Below are positions 11,101-18,796 of a stretch of DNA of 64,000 nt, piece by piece. The translations under genes and the position numbers were made by a program. Origin of the DNA: Leuconostoc fallax KCTC 3537. GTDB taxonomy: Bacteria > Bacillota > Bacilli > Lactobacillales > Lactobacillaceae. Positions within the stretch are counted from its first letter, which is position 1; each line of letters starts with the position of its first letter. The stretch is from contig NZ_AEIZ01000002.1 in the NCBI RefSeq assembly GCF_000165675.1, positions 62,040 to 126,039 of the forward strand, written 5' to 3'. The notes beneath the pieces are model-generated. The model was not told where the DNA came from, ran no database searches, and saw only the letters and a list, made by a program, of their open reading frames with translations.

Positions 11101-12511
11101 GACGACTATTAACAAATTTCTCCATCTCTGATCGCAACCATGCCGTATTATTCGTTAGCGTAATCTTTCGTTCAATATTAGCTTGAACACCTATAGCTGC
11201 TTCGTTCAATGTGTTTTGTGAATCGTCGACAGTATAAACTTTAGGTTGGTCGTTTAGACCAACATTTTGCATATAGTTAAGGTAAGAAACCTGTGTCTCT
11301 TTATCCGGCCACCAAGTCATCAATAATGGACGCAAATCAGAATCAGATGATGCGGTCCATGTTTGGCCATCTTTCAAAATATCTGTAGGCCGATACCAAG
11401 TATCTGCTGTTAAGAAGCCATCAACATTTTCAAAACTCTTAGCATCATAAGACTTTGCAGCGTTATGTGGTGTGTTTTCGTTATTTTGTGATGTTAATCC
11501 TTGTTCAAACTGATACTCAATTGTTGTTTTACCAACACCCGTCTCAGCATCAAAATACATAAATTGCTTATTGAAAATACCGGCATAATTCTTTTTAAGA
11601 TGCCCTTGCTCATCCAAATAATAGCTTTTACCATTAATTGATTGTAAACCAGTTAGCATTTTACCACTATCATCAAAGTAGTAAGTATTACCGGATGCAT
11701 CATTACTAAAGGACTTTTTTACTTGATTACCTTGTGCATCATAACCTTGTAGTTGTCCATTAACTTTTTGAGTATTAGCTACTGCATTACCACTGTTAGG
11801 ATCGAGATAAATGGTCTTGCCATTGGCTTCAACAAACTGTCCCTTGACTTGTAAACCATCGGTACCGAAATACTGTACATTACCATCAATATTTTGTAAG
11901 CCAGTTAATTGTTTACCATCTTTTGAGATATAAACAAAACCGTCACCCTTAGCCTCATAATGTCCACCAGTAACAACTTCTTGCTTTTCAGCTGTTACAG
12001 CCTTTTTATCTGCTACTTTTTTAGTAGTATTTTTAGACGTATCAGTTGATGTCTTTGTATCTGCGGCCTTATCAGTTGCTGTCTTGCCTGCAACGTCTGT
12101 ACTTGCTGGCTTAACTGCTTCTTCTACCTTTTTATCAGTAGTAGCGTTTGTATCTGTGGCCTTATCAGTTGCTGTCTTGTCTGCAACATCTGTACTTGCT
12201 GGCTTAACAGCATCTTCTACCTTTTTATCAGTAGTGGCGTTTGTATCTGTGGCCTTATCAGTTGCTGTTGTCGTCTTGGCTGTTTCAACCACGGCTTTAG
12301 TGTCTACAGTATTTGTATCTGCTGCAGACTTCGTGGTATCGTCTCCCACCTTAGAATTCGTGGCAACGACTGCGGTATCTTGTTGTACGTCAGCGTGCGC
12401 AACTGTTGTAACACTTGCCGTCCCCATTGCGGCGAACATTGTTGCGGCTACAACCCAACTTTTACCGGCTTTGTATAACTTCTTCCGTGTGATTGACTCT
12501 TGCTGTCTCAT
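6887..12511 (-). CDS. GH70 dextransucrase-type glucansucrase
   Basis: Secreted 1874-residue glucansucrase that polymerises glucose from sucrose. Order: KxYKxGKxW signal peptide (1-41), Thr/Asp/Lys-rich repeats (60-165), YG glucan-binding repeats (175-325), permuted catalytic domain (370-1175), a second set of YG repeats (1200-1370), then five clear APY/SH3-like units and one degenerate unit (1400-1874). Catalytic residues are D574 ([14 protein letters not shown]), E612 (HISILENW) and D686 (RAHDSKVQ). N578 and W614 are those of chain-elongating enzymes. After D686 the triplet is S-K-V, whereas typical dextransucrases have S-E-V, so linkage specificity may deviate from pure alpha-1,6. The start follows GGGAGA, as in the sister gene. 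Confidence 0.88.
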   Translation of the reverse strand: MRQQESITRKKLYKAGKSWVVAATMFAAMGTASVTTVAHADVQQDTAVVATNSKVGDDTTKSAADTNTVDTKAVVETAKTTTATDKATDTNATTDKKVEDAVKPASTDVADKTATDKATDTNATTDKKVEEAVKPASTDVAGKTATDKAADTKTSTDTSKNTTKKVADKKAVTAEKQEVVTGGHYEAKGDGFVYISKDGKQLTGLQNIDGNVQYFGTDGLQVKGQFVEANGKTIYLDPNSGNAVANTQKVNGQLQGYDAQGNQVKKSFSNDASGNTYYFDDSGKMLTGLQSINGKSYYLDEQGHLKKNYAGIFNKQFMYFDAETGVGKTTIEYQFEQGLTSQNNENTPHNAAKSYDAKSFENVDGFLTADTWYRPTDILKDGQTWTASSDSDLRPLLMTWWPDKETQVSYLNYMQNVGLNDQPKVYTVDDSQNTLNEAAIGVQANIERKITLTNNTAWLRSEMEKFVNSRPAWNIDSENPDTSTTSLTKGFVKYLNNDATPDQNSKYRLFHRVLANLDGSNPSAGGFELLLANDVDNSNPVVQAEQLNWLYYLMNFGSITANDKDANFDSIRIDAVGNVDADLLKIAGDYFKQAYQIDQSDKNANQHISILENWDFDSVDKNAQLGNNQLTMDANQQFSLVDSLTNSANNRKSMLDYLNHGSLVSRKNTADNGTITPNYSFIRAHDSKVQENLASIISMMYPGTNGFMATQEQVDAAFKKYNEDEFGSNKVYTLSNLPSAYSLLLTNKDTIPRVYYGDLYTDNGKYMAEKTPYFEAIDALMKARIKYVAGGQSQHSGDEFVNGHDDILTSVRYGKGIDDANTVVDKNAEGVHEGIGVVISNNPNLNLANNEKVILNMGKSHANQDYRALLLTTKDGLKVYNTDTGAPVLRTNSDGQLILGNDLIYGVENVQVSGYLGAWVPVGAASDQDARTQSTDTVTNDGSSFHSNDSLDSQLIYEGFSNFQEKPTDSTPADEYTNAIIAKPESLELFKSWGVTSFQLAPQYRSSQDGTFIDSTIDNGYAFTDRYDLGFDTPTKYGNVQQLRDAIKALHSINTINNTGIQVMADWVPDQLYNFPDYEVVAVNKSTVNGDAVNDSELNDVLYAAKTKGGGKYQAQYGGEYLSLLQSLYPTLFSEIQATTGEPIDPSVKIKEWSAKYLNGSSLQGRGAHYVLKDWASNQYFNIAKTDEVFLPLQLMNKESNTGFTSDATGVKYYSTSGYQAKDTFIEDGNGNWYYFDDKGYMARSQDGKSPLTVISTNTDTKNGTYYFMPNGVELRDGFGQDDSGNTYYFDKLGKMVTNQYIFDKANNTYHVNSDGTMSRGLVWIDNNLQYFAANGVQLKGVYAKDTDNKLYYFDANTGNNDSDFANKSWQSNWTTNDYIAIERDAVNTIGVRTDYTAYISSAIRQDGIYKDAPLGTSVKDQNNQTVSASLVGNTSEYNHQKVQVSRQYTDSQGVVWNLINFENKTWWVDSNALVTVNFTSQKPTKHFVQFGMRQGKYDGFYLSAPYKQTESKWVASTRTHQGQLLEVVGQYTTGSGSRKVTWYLVGLDGKQVWVDSRAVGTNFSHKTNINLLINSATRNDGMYLNAPYGQKGYKRETSSRFYNEKLVTVSQQYYDNKGVIWNLITLNGKQLWVDSRAFASTIEKSINQKMFIDSSQRNDGMYLNAPYRAQGAKRSASTKTYNGQLVQVTKQRKDSHGVTWYLATVNNQTLWVDSRAFATVIDKKVNQNLYINSRNDGMYLNAPYRAQGAKRYASTKTYTGQRVQVTLQRKDTHGVTWYLTKVDGKQLWVDSHAFAPTFTRNVSLNVKVNSSKRNDGIYLNAPYGNKKAKRIASTKAYNGKRVKASKEYKDAKGVTWYLVNLNNKQVWIDKRAF
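12063..12265 (-). repeat. Tandem repeats encoding Thr/Asp/Lys-rich segment
   Basis: About 2.5 copies of an ~87-bp unit encode repeats such as [19 protein letters not shown] in the variable N-terminal region. It is related in composition to, but longer than, the 48-bp units of the neighbouring glucansucrase. Confidence 0.75.
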
Positions 12512-12513
12512 TA

Positions 12514-12613
12514 ATCTCTCCCATTATGGATATGAAAAAATAAATTTTCAAACTTTTGGGCCATGTAAAACCCGTATTTTAATTAAACATTAAATATTCA
12601 ACGTTGTACACAA
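12514..12613 (-). promoter_or_regulatory. Promoter and 5' UTR of the dextransucrase gene
   Basis: Contains the same ribosome-binding block (12514-12541) and the same TTGTGTACAACGTT-containing block (12580-12613) as upstream of the branching-sucrase gene. Sequence between the blocks differs. Further upstream, TTGTCA and TAACAT spaced 17 bp on the minus strand are an alternative promoter. Confidence 0.5.
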
Positions 12614-12676
12614 AAAATGGTAAATGTTATGCGAATTTAAATATTGTGACAACATAATGTAATTTATCAAAATGTC

Positions 12677-12705
12677 TTGACGTCCATGATCTAACCTAGT
12701 ATAGT
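12677..12705 (+). promoter_or_regulatory. Promoter of the T-box/permease transcript
   Basis: TTGACG at 12677-12682 and TATAGT at 12700-12705 with a 17-bp spacer. Transcription would start near 12712, just ahead of the T-box leader. Confidence 0.75.
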
Positions 12706-12724
12706 TATTGCTAATCTTAAGTTC

Positions 12725-12934
12725 ACTTTGATGAAGAGAGAAAAGCAAATTAAAAATGTTGTAGAGAGCTTATGTTATTGGTGAAAATAAGTACTTTTTA
12801 ACTTGTTATGGCAACTCTTGGAGAATTGTAATTAAGTCATGATATGAAGTTGCTTGACCCTTGAGTCAAGAAATAGGGTGGAACCGCGTTAATTGACGTC
12901 CCTATGTCAAATTACATTTGGCATGGGGATTTTT
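12725..12934 (+). promoter_or_regulatory. T-box leader, probably glycine-specific
   Basis: The canonical T-box AGGGTGGAACCGCG is at 12875-12888. Stem I is visible: AAGAG (12734-12738) pairs with CTCTT (12815-12819), TTAAAAA (12750-12756) with TTTTTAA (12795-12801), and the AGAGAG motif is at 12764. Antiterminator: TAGGG (12874-12878) with CCCTA (12900-12904). Terminator: 12900-12912 with 12916-12928, then a T run to 12934. The likely specifier is GGC (12810-12812), followed by the usual purine. The variable T-box base is A (TGGA), which pairs with discriminator U73, as in bacterial tRNA-Gly. Uncharged tRNA-Gly would thus turn on the permease. Confidence 0.88.
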
Positions 12935-12960
12935 ATATGCCCATGCAAAAGGGGTTTAAT

Positions 12961-14316
12961 ATGAACAACGAGAATTCTCGCGAACTATCGCGAAGTTTGA
13001 AGTCGCGCCACATTCAAATGATTGCCATTGGTGGTGCTATTGGAACAGGATTGTTCCTTGGATCTGGATCAGCTATTAAATCAGCAGGTCCATCATTAAT
13101 TTTAGCGTATATGATTACCGGTGGTTTTGCCTATCTGATGATGCGTGCAGTTGGTGAATTATTACTTTCTAACACTAAAATGCGTTCATTCATTGATTTT
13201 ATCCGTGTCTATCTCGGTGAAAAATGGGAATTCGCCATCGGTTGGGCTTACTGGTTATCATGGGCAAGTTTGGCCATGGCTGATTTAACTGCCACAGGAA
13301 TTTACTTGCGTTACTGGTTCCCTTGGTTACCACAATGGGTTACACCACTCATTGTCATCCTTTTACTGGTTGCTATGAATCTAATGAATGTGCGCTGGTT
13401 TGGTGAATTAGAATCCGGTTTTGCATCAATTAAAATCATTGCCATTTTGGCCTTAATTATTGTTGGTGCCGGTATGATCACAACTGGCTTTCACACTGGT
13501 GATAACACCGCTTCTTTAACTAATTTAGTGAACCACGGTGGCTTCTTTGCAACAGGATGGCACGGTTTCCTATTTGCCTTTCCAATGGTCATTTTTGCGT
13601 TTACTGGTATCGAAATGGTTGGGTTAACTGCCGGAGAAACTGAAAATCCTGAAAAAGACTTGCCTAAAGCTATTAACTCAGTGCCAATGCGAATCGGTTT
13701 GTTCTATGTTGGATCAATGATTGTTATCATGTCAATTTATCCTTGGAATAATATTAACGCTGCACAATCTCCGTTCGTTCAGGTTTTCTCTGGTATGGGT
13801 ATTAGCTTTGCTGCTACAATTGTTAACTTTGTTGTCTTGACGTCTGCTTTGTCAGCTGCCAACTCGGCTATTTTCTCAACAAGTCGTACCTTGTACGTCC
13901 TTGCCAAAAACAAGCAAGCGCCAGCTTTCTTCGGGAAAATTTCACGTCATCAAGTACCGGTGAATGGTTTAATCGTCTCTTCAGCTATCTTTCTAGCTAT
14001 CGTCCTATTAAATTATTTCTATCCCTCACAGATTTTCACTTTGATTACCGGTGTGGCAACTATGAGCTTTATCTTCGTCTGGATTCTATTACTTGTGGCT
14101 CACTTGAAATACCGTCGAACACCTAACCGTAAAGAGCATGCGTTTAAAATGCCGTTTGCACCATACAGCAATTACCTAACCATTGCTTTCTTCGCTAGTG
14201 TACTTGTGATCCTCGCCTTCAACCCAGAAACCCGTATCTCAGTCATTGCGACAATCATTTTCTTCATGATGTTAGTTGGTGGCTATTCACTACTTAATTG
14301 GAATAAACGTAACTAA
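12961..14316 (+). CDS. cycA: APC family amino acid permease, CycA-like
   Basis: Twelve-helix amino acid/proton symporter of about 451 residues. The N-terminus has the family signature HIQMIAIGGAIGTGLFLGSG in the first helix, and motifs MRAVGELLLSN and NFVVLTSALSAANSA match the CycA (D-Ala/D-Ser/Gly) branch as I recall it. An ATG at 12904 is in frame but lies inside the T-box terminator stem and lacks a ribosome-binding site; the ATG at 12961 follows AAAAGGGG and is the sensible start. Control by an apparently glycine-specific T-box supports glycine/alanine/serine uptake. The gene is monocistronic and ends at a bidirectional terminator shared with rlmH. Confidence 0.85.
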   Translation: MNNENSRELSRSLKSRHIQMIAIGGAIGTGLFLGSGSAIKSAGPSLILAYMITGGFAYLMMRAVGELLLSNTKMRSFIDFIRVYLGEKWEFAIGWAYWLSWASLAMADLTATGIYLRYWFPWLPQWVTPLIVILLLVAMNLMNVRWFGELESGFASIKIIAILALIIVGAGMITTGFHTGDNTASLTNLVNHGGFFATGWHGFLFAFPMVIFAFTGIEMVGLTAGETENPEKDLPKAINSVPMRIGLFYVGSMIVIMSIYPWNNINAAQSPFVQVFSGMGISFAATIVNFVVLTSALSAANSAIFSTSRTLYVLAKNKQAPAFFGKISRHQVPVNGLIVSSAIFLAIVLLNYFYPSQIFTLITGVATMSFIFVWILLLVAHLKYRRTPNRKEHAFKMPFAPYSNYLTIAFFASVLVILAFNPETRISVIATIIFFMMLVGGYSLLNWNKRN

Positions 14317-14326
14317 ATAATGACAT

Positions 14327-14363
14327 AAAAACACGACCCAACTTACGTTGGATCGTGTTTTTT
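14327..14363. terminator. Bidirectional intrinsic terminator
   Basis: AACACGACCCAAC, loop TTAC, GTTGGATCGTGTT with flanking A and T runs, between the convergent permease and rlmH. Confidence 0.85.
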
Positions 14364-14841
14364 ATTTATGATACGGACTACCTTGTTGGATCATAAAGGC
14401 GCGATAAATCTGTTCAATTAAAACTAACCGCATTAATTGATGTGGCAAAGTTAATAAACCAAAACTCATCTTAAAATTAGCGCGTTGTTTAATTTCTGGC
14501 GTTAAACCTAATGAACCACCAATGATAAACGTAATTGTCGAAAAGCCATCTAACGTAATGTTGGCCATCTTGTCCGCAAACTGTTCCGACGGCACTTGCT
14601 TTCCTTCAATTGCTAATGCAATGACATAGTCACGATCACCAATTTTACTTTGAATACGATCACCTTCTTTTAGCATAATTTGTTGGTTTTGTGCAGCACT
14701 AGCTTTTTCTGGTGTTTTTTCATCGGCTAATTCAATGATTTCAACATGTGCAAAACGTGATAGACGCTTTGCGTATTCAGCGATACCATCTTTCAAATAC
14801 TTTTCTTTTAACTTACCCACAGTAATTAACTTAATATTCAT
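14362..14841 (-). CDS. rlmH: 23S rRNA (pseudouridine1915-N3)-methyltransferase RlmH
   Basis: SPOUT-fold methyltransferase of 159 residues, the usual length. It N3-methylates pseudouridine 1915 in helix 69 of 23S rRNA using SAM. N-terminus [20 protein letters not shown], the SAM-binding knot segment FIIGGSLGL and the C-terminal [19 protein letters not shown] are diagnostic. In streptococci and relatives rlmH sits near the replication origin next to htrA; here a gene-free 650-bp stretch with DnaA boxes separates it from htrA. Confidence 0.95.
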   Translation of the reverse strand: MNIKLITVGKLKEKYLKDGIAEYAKRLSRFAHVEIIELADEKTPEKASAAQNQQIMLKEGDRIQSKIGDRDYVIALAIEGKQVPSEQFADKMANITLDGFSTITFIIGGSLGLTPEIKQRANFKMSFGLLTLPHQLMRLVLIEQIYRAFMIQQGSPYHK

Positions 14842-14922
14842 TTTAAACCCTCATATATTTTAAATATTTATCAGTTCTCGCTAACTACTCGTTTCGATGT
14901 AGTGCATCTTGTTTTTAACAAG

Positions 14923-15435
14923 TTATCCACACGAACAAATTAATTTTAGATAACGAACAATCCTTATTATATCAGCATTTAATCTGTTCGTCTTATATGT
15001 TATCAACAGATAATCCGTTATTTATCAAAAAATGTGGAAAACTTTTTCAACTGTTTTATTTATTGATTTTATCAAAATATGTTGAATCTATTATGATTTA
15101 TCCACAGTTATCCACATACTTATGAACATCTGTGGATAAGCACACATGTTCGGGTTTATAATCACTGAATTGTTTCTATTTTTCGTTCAGTTTTTGACAT
15201 CATTTTTCCAAATATTAGATTTAAAATCACTTACTATTTGGTTTTTTACGAACAAATAATTTTATTAACAAAATAAAATACCTCTTTGCTTAACATCCCC
15301 TGATTTTAGCCGTAAATTTGTTCGATTTTAATATTTCTTAATAAATAAAGGTACTTTTCAACATTTTATCAAAAGTTTTCCAAAAAATATTAAAAGTTAT
15401 TATAACTTTTCAACATTTTATTGTATTTATCCACA
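14923..15435. other. DnaA-box cluster in gene-free AT-rich region (oriC-like)
   Basis: The 14842-15489 interval has no gene. It holds five perfect DnaA boxes TTATCCACA: 14923-14931, 15098-15106, 15108-15116 (plus strand), 15131-15139 (minus) and 15427-15435 (plus). Single-mismatch boxes are at 15000-15008 and 15033-15041. Between them run very AT-rich tracts that could unwind. A 16-bp direct repeat CTTTTCAACATTTTAT lies at 15354-15369 and 15406-15421. This looks like a DnaA-binding locus: origin, part of a bipartite origin, or a DnaA-titrating/regulatory site. No dnaA gene is in the window, and the genes from 15 to 36 kb are transcribed toward the cluster, which would be head-on for a fork leaving it. 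Confidence 0.8.
14931..15325. repeat. Dispersed CGAACA repeats
   Basis: The hexamer CGAACA or its complement TGTTCG occurs six times: 14932, 14954, 14985 (complement), 15147 (complement), 15249 and 15319 (complement). The extended form ACGAACAAAT is exact at 14931-14940 and 15248-15257. Spacing is irregular and no copies face each other as an inverted pair. The function is unknown; position among the DnaA boxes suggests a binding site for a second origin-associated protein. Confidence 0.6.
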
Positions 15436-15458
15436 ATTTTGATGTTTCTTAAGCAAAA

Positions 15459-15488
15459 TAAAAAAGGCTGAGTTCACAGCCCTTTTAT
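15459..15488 (-). terminator. Intrinsic terminator downstream of htrA
   Basis: AAAAGGGCTG, loop TGAACT, CAGCCTTTTTT on the minus strand directly after the htrA stop codon; ends the walRKHI-htrA unit. Confidence 0.85.
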
Positions 15489-15489
15489 T

Positions 15490-16647
15490 TTAACTTGCTA
15501 ATTTTTGCGTTAACTTAACATTAACAGTCTTCTTGTCCGAACCATGATAATAAGTCACCTTAATCGTATCACCTAACTTATGCTTATAAAGTTCTTCACG
15601 TAACTCACCTTGACCACTAATTGACTGACCATCAATACCGGTAATAACGTCGTATTTCTGTAATCCAGCTTTTTGCGCAGGACCATTCGCTGTTACACTC
15701 ATAATCACTACGCCACCCGTTACAGTATCAGGTATCTTCAATGTATTCTTCTGTACATCAGCAGGTACTTCAGATAGATTAACAAGGCCAATACCGATGG
15801 CAGGTCGAATAACACTACCATCCTTAACTAACTTATTAATAATGTCAACGACTTGATTAGACGGAATAGCAAATCCCATCCCCTCAACATTTGTTCCAGA
15901 AGATGACGATGATAATTTCATCGAATTAATCCCGACAACCTGACCGGCCAAGTTGATTAATGGACCGCCCGAATTTCCAGGATTAATCGCTGCATCAGTT
16001 TGAATAACAGTAGAACCGCCATAACTCTGACCATTCTCAGACTGCTCTTCAACTAATCGTTTCGTTGCGGACACAATCCCTTGTGTCACTGATGATGCAT
16101 ACTCCGAACCTAACGGTGAACCAATTGCAAGAACGGTCTGTCCCACATTTAATTTATCCGAATCAGCAAAACTCGCTACTGTACTAATATTCGCTGCATC
16201 AATTTTTAAAACGGCTAAATCAGTCATTGCATCATGACCAACGAGGGTTGCGTCTAGCTTTTTACCGTTATGTAATAGGACCTGAATCTTACTAGCACCA
16301 TCAATAACATGGTTATTCGTTGCAATATAAGCTTGACCATTCGCCTGCTTATAAATGACGCCAGAACCTTCTGATGCGGTAGATAGCTGTCCTGTACTAC
16401 TTGTGCCCGAACGTTGATAATTCAAAACAGATACAACAGCATTGGCAATTTTATTGTATGCTGTGGTGGCGTTATTTTTACTTGTTGAAATCTTCTTTGT
16501 TTCTTTAGATGACGTTACCGTTGCTTGATTACTTTGATTGGCTTGCAATTGATTATAGCCGTACTGGCCACCTAAAGTTAACACACCGCCAATGACACCA
16601 GCTATGATGCCCGTTCCAATAATTTTTGTTAACGCTTCCTTTTTCAT
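15490..16647 (-). CDS. htrA: HtrA/DegP-type serine protease
   Basis: Membrane-anchored extracytoplasmic protease of about 385 residues that degrades misfolded secreted proteins. An N-terminal helix (about 10-30) is followed by a Ser/Thr-rich linker, a trypsin-like domain with His (TNNHVIDGAS), Asp (MTDLAVLKID) and Ser (NPGNSGGPLIN), and one C-terminal PDZ domain. An in-frame ATG at 16659 overlaps the Shine-Dalgarno GAGGG; the ATG at 16647 is properly spaced from it. It is the last gene of the WalKR cluster, its usual place in lactobacilli and relatives. It may help handle the large secreted glucansucrases (inference). Confidence 0.93.
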   Translation of the reverse strand: MKKEALTKIIGTGIIAGVIGGVLTLGGQYGYNQLQANQSNQATVTSSKETKKISTSKNNATTAYNKIANAVVSVLNYQRSGTSSTGQLSTASEGSGVIYKQANGQAYIATNNHVIDGASKIQVLLHNGKKLDATLVGHDAMTDLAVLKIDAANISTVASFADSDKLNVGQTVLAIGSPLGSEYASSVTQGIVSATKRLVEEQSENGQSYGGSTVIQTDAAINPGNSGGPLINLAGQVVGINSMKLSSSSSGTNVEGMGFAIPSNQVVDIINKLVKDGSVIRPAIGIGLVNLSEVPADVQKNTLKIPDTVTGGVVIMSVTANGPAQKAGLQKYDVITGIDGQSISGQGELREELYKHKLGDTIKVTYYHGSDKKTVNVKLTQKLAS

Positions 16648-16716
16648 ATCAACCCTCATTTCTCACAATAATTACATACAGGATAACATATGGGATTAAA
16701 ATAACTTTAAATTAAC

Positions 16717-17477
16717 CTAGCTTGTTAGATTTTCACCAGTAAAAGCATTGATTTTAACTAACTGCTGCTTACCATTAGAATGTGTCACAACAAATATCCA
16801 AACCGGCAAATAAATGTCATAACCATTAACTGTTAATTGCGTATCATAGCCCAAAAGACCACGGCCAACAACATCCCCACTATTGAGTTCATTAAACTGA
16901 TACAAATCGATTAAAGCATCTTTTTCGGTAATCGTCACACGTTCATCACGTAGCCGTTTAATATGCGTGACTTTAGTTTGTGTAAAACGAGTCAGTTCTT
17001 GTTTCCTATTATACGAGAAAATCAGCTGTCCGCCAACACTTAACACTGGTAAGCCAGCCATAGTTTGTGAGTAATAAGATTGGTCATCAGCCAATTGTGT
17101 CAATAAGGCATTATGTTGATAGCCTTGTGCATTGGCAATTTTTTTGCCACTTTCTGTGTAGGTAATTGTATATTGTGGCGCTGACTAAATTGCACTTCCA
17201 ATGTATTTTGTCTAATTTTACTAGAATAGGTCGGCAACAATTGATACGTTTCATCAAATTGGTAATCTGGCTTAGCTGCAATGTAGTTCGCATATTCTCT
17301 TTTGTTACTAAATTGTGGTAAGTCAATTTTCTGACGACGCATTTCTTGGATCACGTTGCTTGATGCGTTGGTCACTTGCGTATCACTTTGTCGCCCGCTA
17401 CGCCACCAGTTAAACAGGAACAAATCAACCGCAATAAACAATATAATCATCAAAACTTGAATTCGTTTAAATTGCAT
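16717..17477 (-). CDS. walI: WalI/YycI two-component regulatory protein (frame broken)
   Basis: Membrane-anchored regulator that with WalH modulates the WalK kinase. One N-terminal helix (about 8-25) and an extracytoplasmic domain. The reading frame from 17477 runs to the segment LEVQFSQ, while the continuation (YTITYTESGKKIANAQGYQ onward) lies in another frame down to 16717. A missing base between about 17173 and 17187 reconciles them into one ~253-residue protein of normal YycI size. Given many similar breaks elsewhere, a sequence error is likelier than a real pseudogene. Position between walH and htrA is canonical. Confidence 0.8.
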
Positions 17478-17497
17478 TGTTCCTCCTGACTTGTGGG

Positions 17498-18796
17498 CTA
17501 TGACTTAGCATGTTCTTTTAAAAATTGTTCTAGACTCATCCATTGATTATGGGTTTCGATCATCCAAGTCGGCTTCATGTCAACCGCAGCATTCGAATTA
17601 TTATTGGATACCCACTGATAACCAGGCGTAATAGACTGATAATCATTGGCGCTAATTTTAGCATCTTCAAGCTCTTTAAGCACTGTTGCAGTATCTGCCA
17701 ATGTGACATCCGCACCATCATTAGGTACCGGAATACCGAGTTCATTTAATGAATACGTACTTGTGACACGTCCCTTATTATCGAAGGAAATCGTAATTGC
17801 ACCACTCGGGGACTGATAATAAACAGGAATGCCTTCTACAATCGTACGGAAAGTCAACTTTTTCCCATCATCAAAATTCTCGTAGAATCGTGTATCAGAA
17901 AAATTAATTTTTAGTAAATTCAACTGTGCGAAAGCAATCGCCATACGTTCATTATATTTAGTCACAGTATTACGCGTTTTGTCTGAATCCCGATAACGTA
18001 CAGTGTTGGCATTGCCATCGTAGACCAAGCTTTGACCAGTGATTTTGTTCACGTATGTGCGTTGCTGATTCTTTGTTGTAATGTCAATTTGGTTTAAAGT
18101 ACCCAGAAGCGCGGAAACATAAATAGATGGATCACGTCGATTAATCAAATAAGAATAAGTCGGCAAATGAATTTTATCTTGATAAAAGACGCTAATTTTT
18201 TGATTAATATTGCCAAAAGTTACCCGCGTTTTTTCTGTTGATTTAACCAACTGCTCTCGTGTTTGGACGGCATTCACATGACTCACTTTGACAGTCGTAA
18301 TACTGTGAGTTCGTGTATTAATAAAGTATCCAGAACCAGAACTGCCTAATGACAAAACAAAATAATCAAAACTAAAATTTTTCTTAGCTGAAATATCTTG
18401 ATTATAGTAAGAATTAAAGTATTGCATTGGTATCACATCAGAATAACGGAAAATTTGTGTGTTGGACTGCTTTAACAGTGTCAACATTTCTTGATTACTC
18501 GCTTTTTTGGTTCCCACATCCGAAAATTCAAGTTTATTCAGTAAATGATAAATACTGCGTAATTGCCGTGTTTGCGGATGTTGAATGAGATACTGTTTGG
18601 CATGTTCATCACTATAAATATATTGCGTTGGTCTAAAAATATCTAATGTTTGGGTAATTGGCGCATCGGGCGTAGTATTTTCCTTCTTTTCAGAATTCAT
18701 AAAAATCATACCCGTTAATGCAAAACTGCCAAGTAAAAGTACCGATAAAGTGACACCTAAAACCCAAGCTTGTAGTCTTGCATTTTGATTATGCAT
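17498..18796 (-). CDS. walH: WalH/YycH two-component regulatory protein
   Basis: 432-residue protein with one N-terminal transmembrane helix (about 12-32) and a large extracytoplasmic domain of the YycH fold. In Bacillus WalH and WalI sit in the membrane with WalK and set its activity, controlling cell-wall hydrolase genes. Its start overlaps the end of walK by 8 bp, showing translational coupling in the walRKHI operon. Identified by size, topology, fragments such as RPTQYIYSDEHAKQYL and by position. Confidence 0.85.
   Translation of the reverse strand: MHNQNARLQAWVLGVTLSVLLLGSFALTGMIFMNSEKKENTTPDAPITQTLDIFRPTQYIYSDEHAKQYLIQHPQTRQLRSIYHLLNKLEFSDVGTKKASNQEMLTLLKQSNTQIFRYSDVIPMQYFNSYYNQDISAKKNFSFDYFVLSLGSSGSGYFINTRTHSITTVKVSHVNAVQTREQLVKSTEKTRVTFGNINQKISVFYQDKIHLPTYSYLINRRDPSIYVSALLGTLNQIDITTKNQQRTYVNKITGQSLVYDGNANTVRYRDSDKTRNTVTKYNERMAIAFAQLNLLKINFSDTRFYENFDDGKKLTFRTIVEGIPVYYQSPSGAITISFDNKGRVTSTYSLNELGIPVPNDGADVTLADTATVLKELEDAKISANDYQSITPGYQWVSNNNSNAAVDMKPTWMIETHNQWMSLEQFLKEHAKS

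Noticed and set aside
12904-12960. Upstream in-frame ATG of the permease
   Set aside because: It lies inside the T-box terminator stem and lacks a Shine-Dalgarno sequence; the ATG at 12961 has one.
14931-15325. CGAAC repeats as LexA (SOS) boxes
   Set aside because: Gram-positive LexA boxes need CGAAC and GTTCG facing each other about 4 bp apart; no such pair is present.
16717-17477. Programmed -1 frameshifting to explain the split walI and other genes
   Set aside because: No slippery heptamer with a downstream pseudoknot is evident, and the same one-base loss recurs in many unrelated genes, pointing to sequence error.
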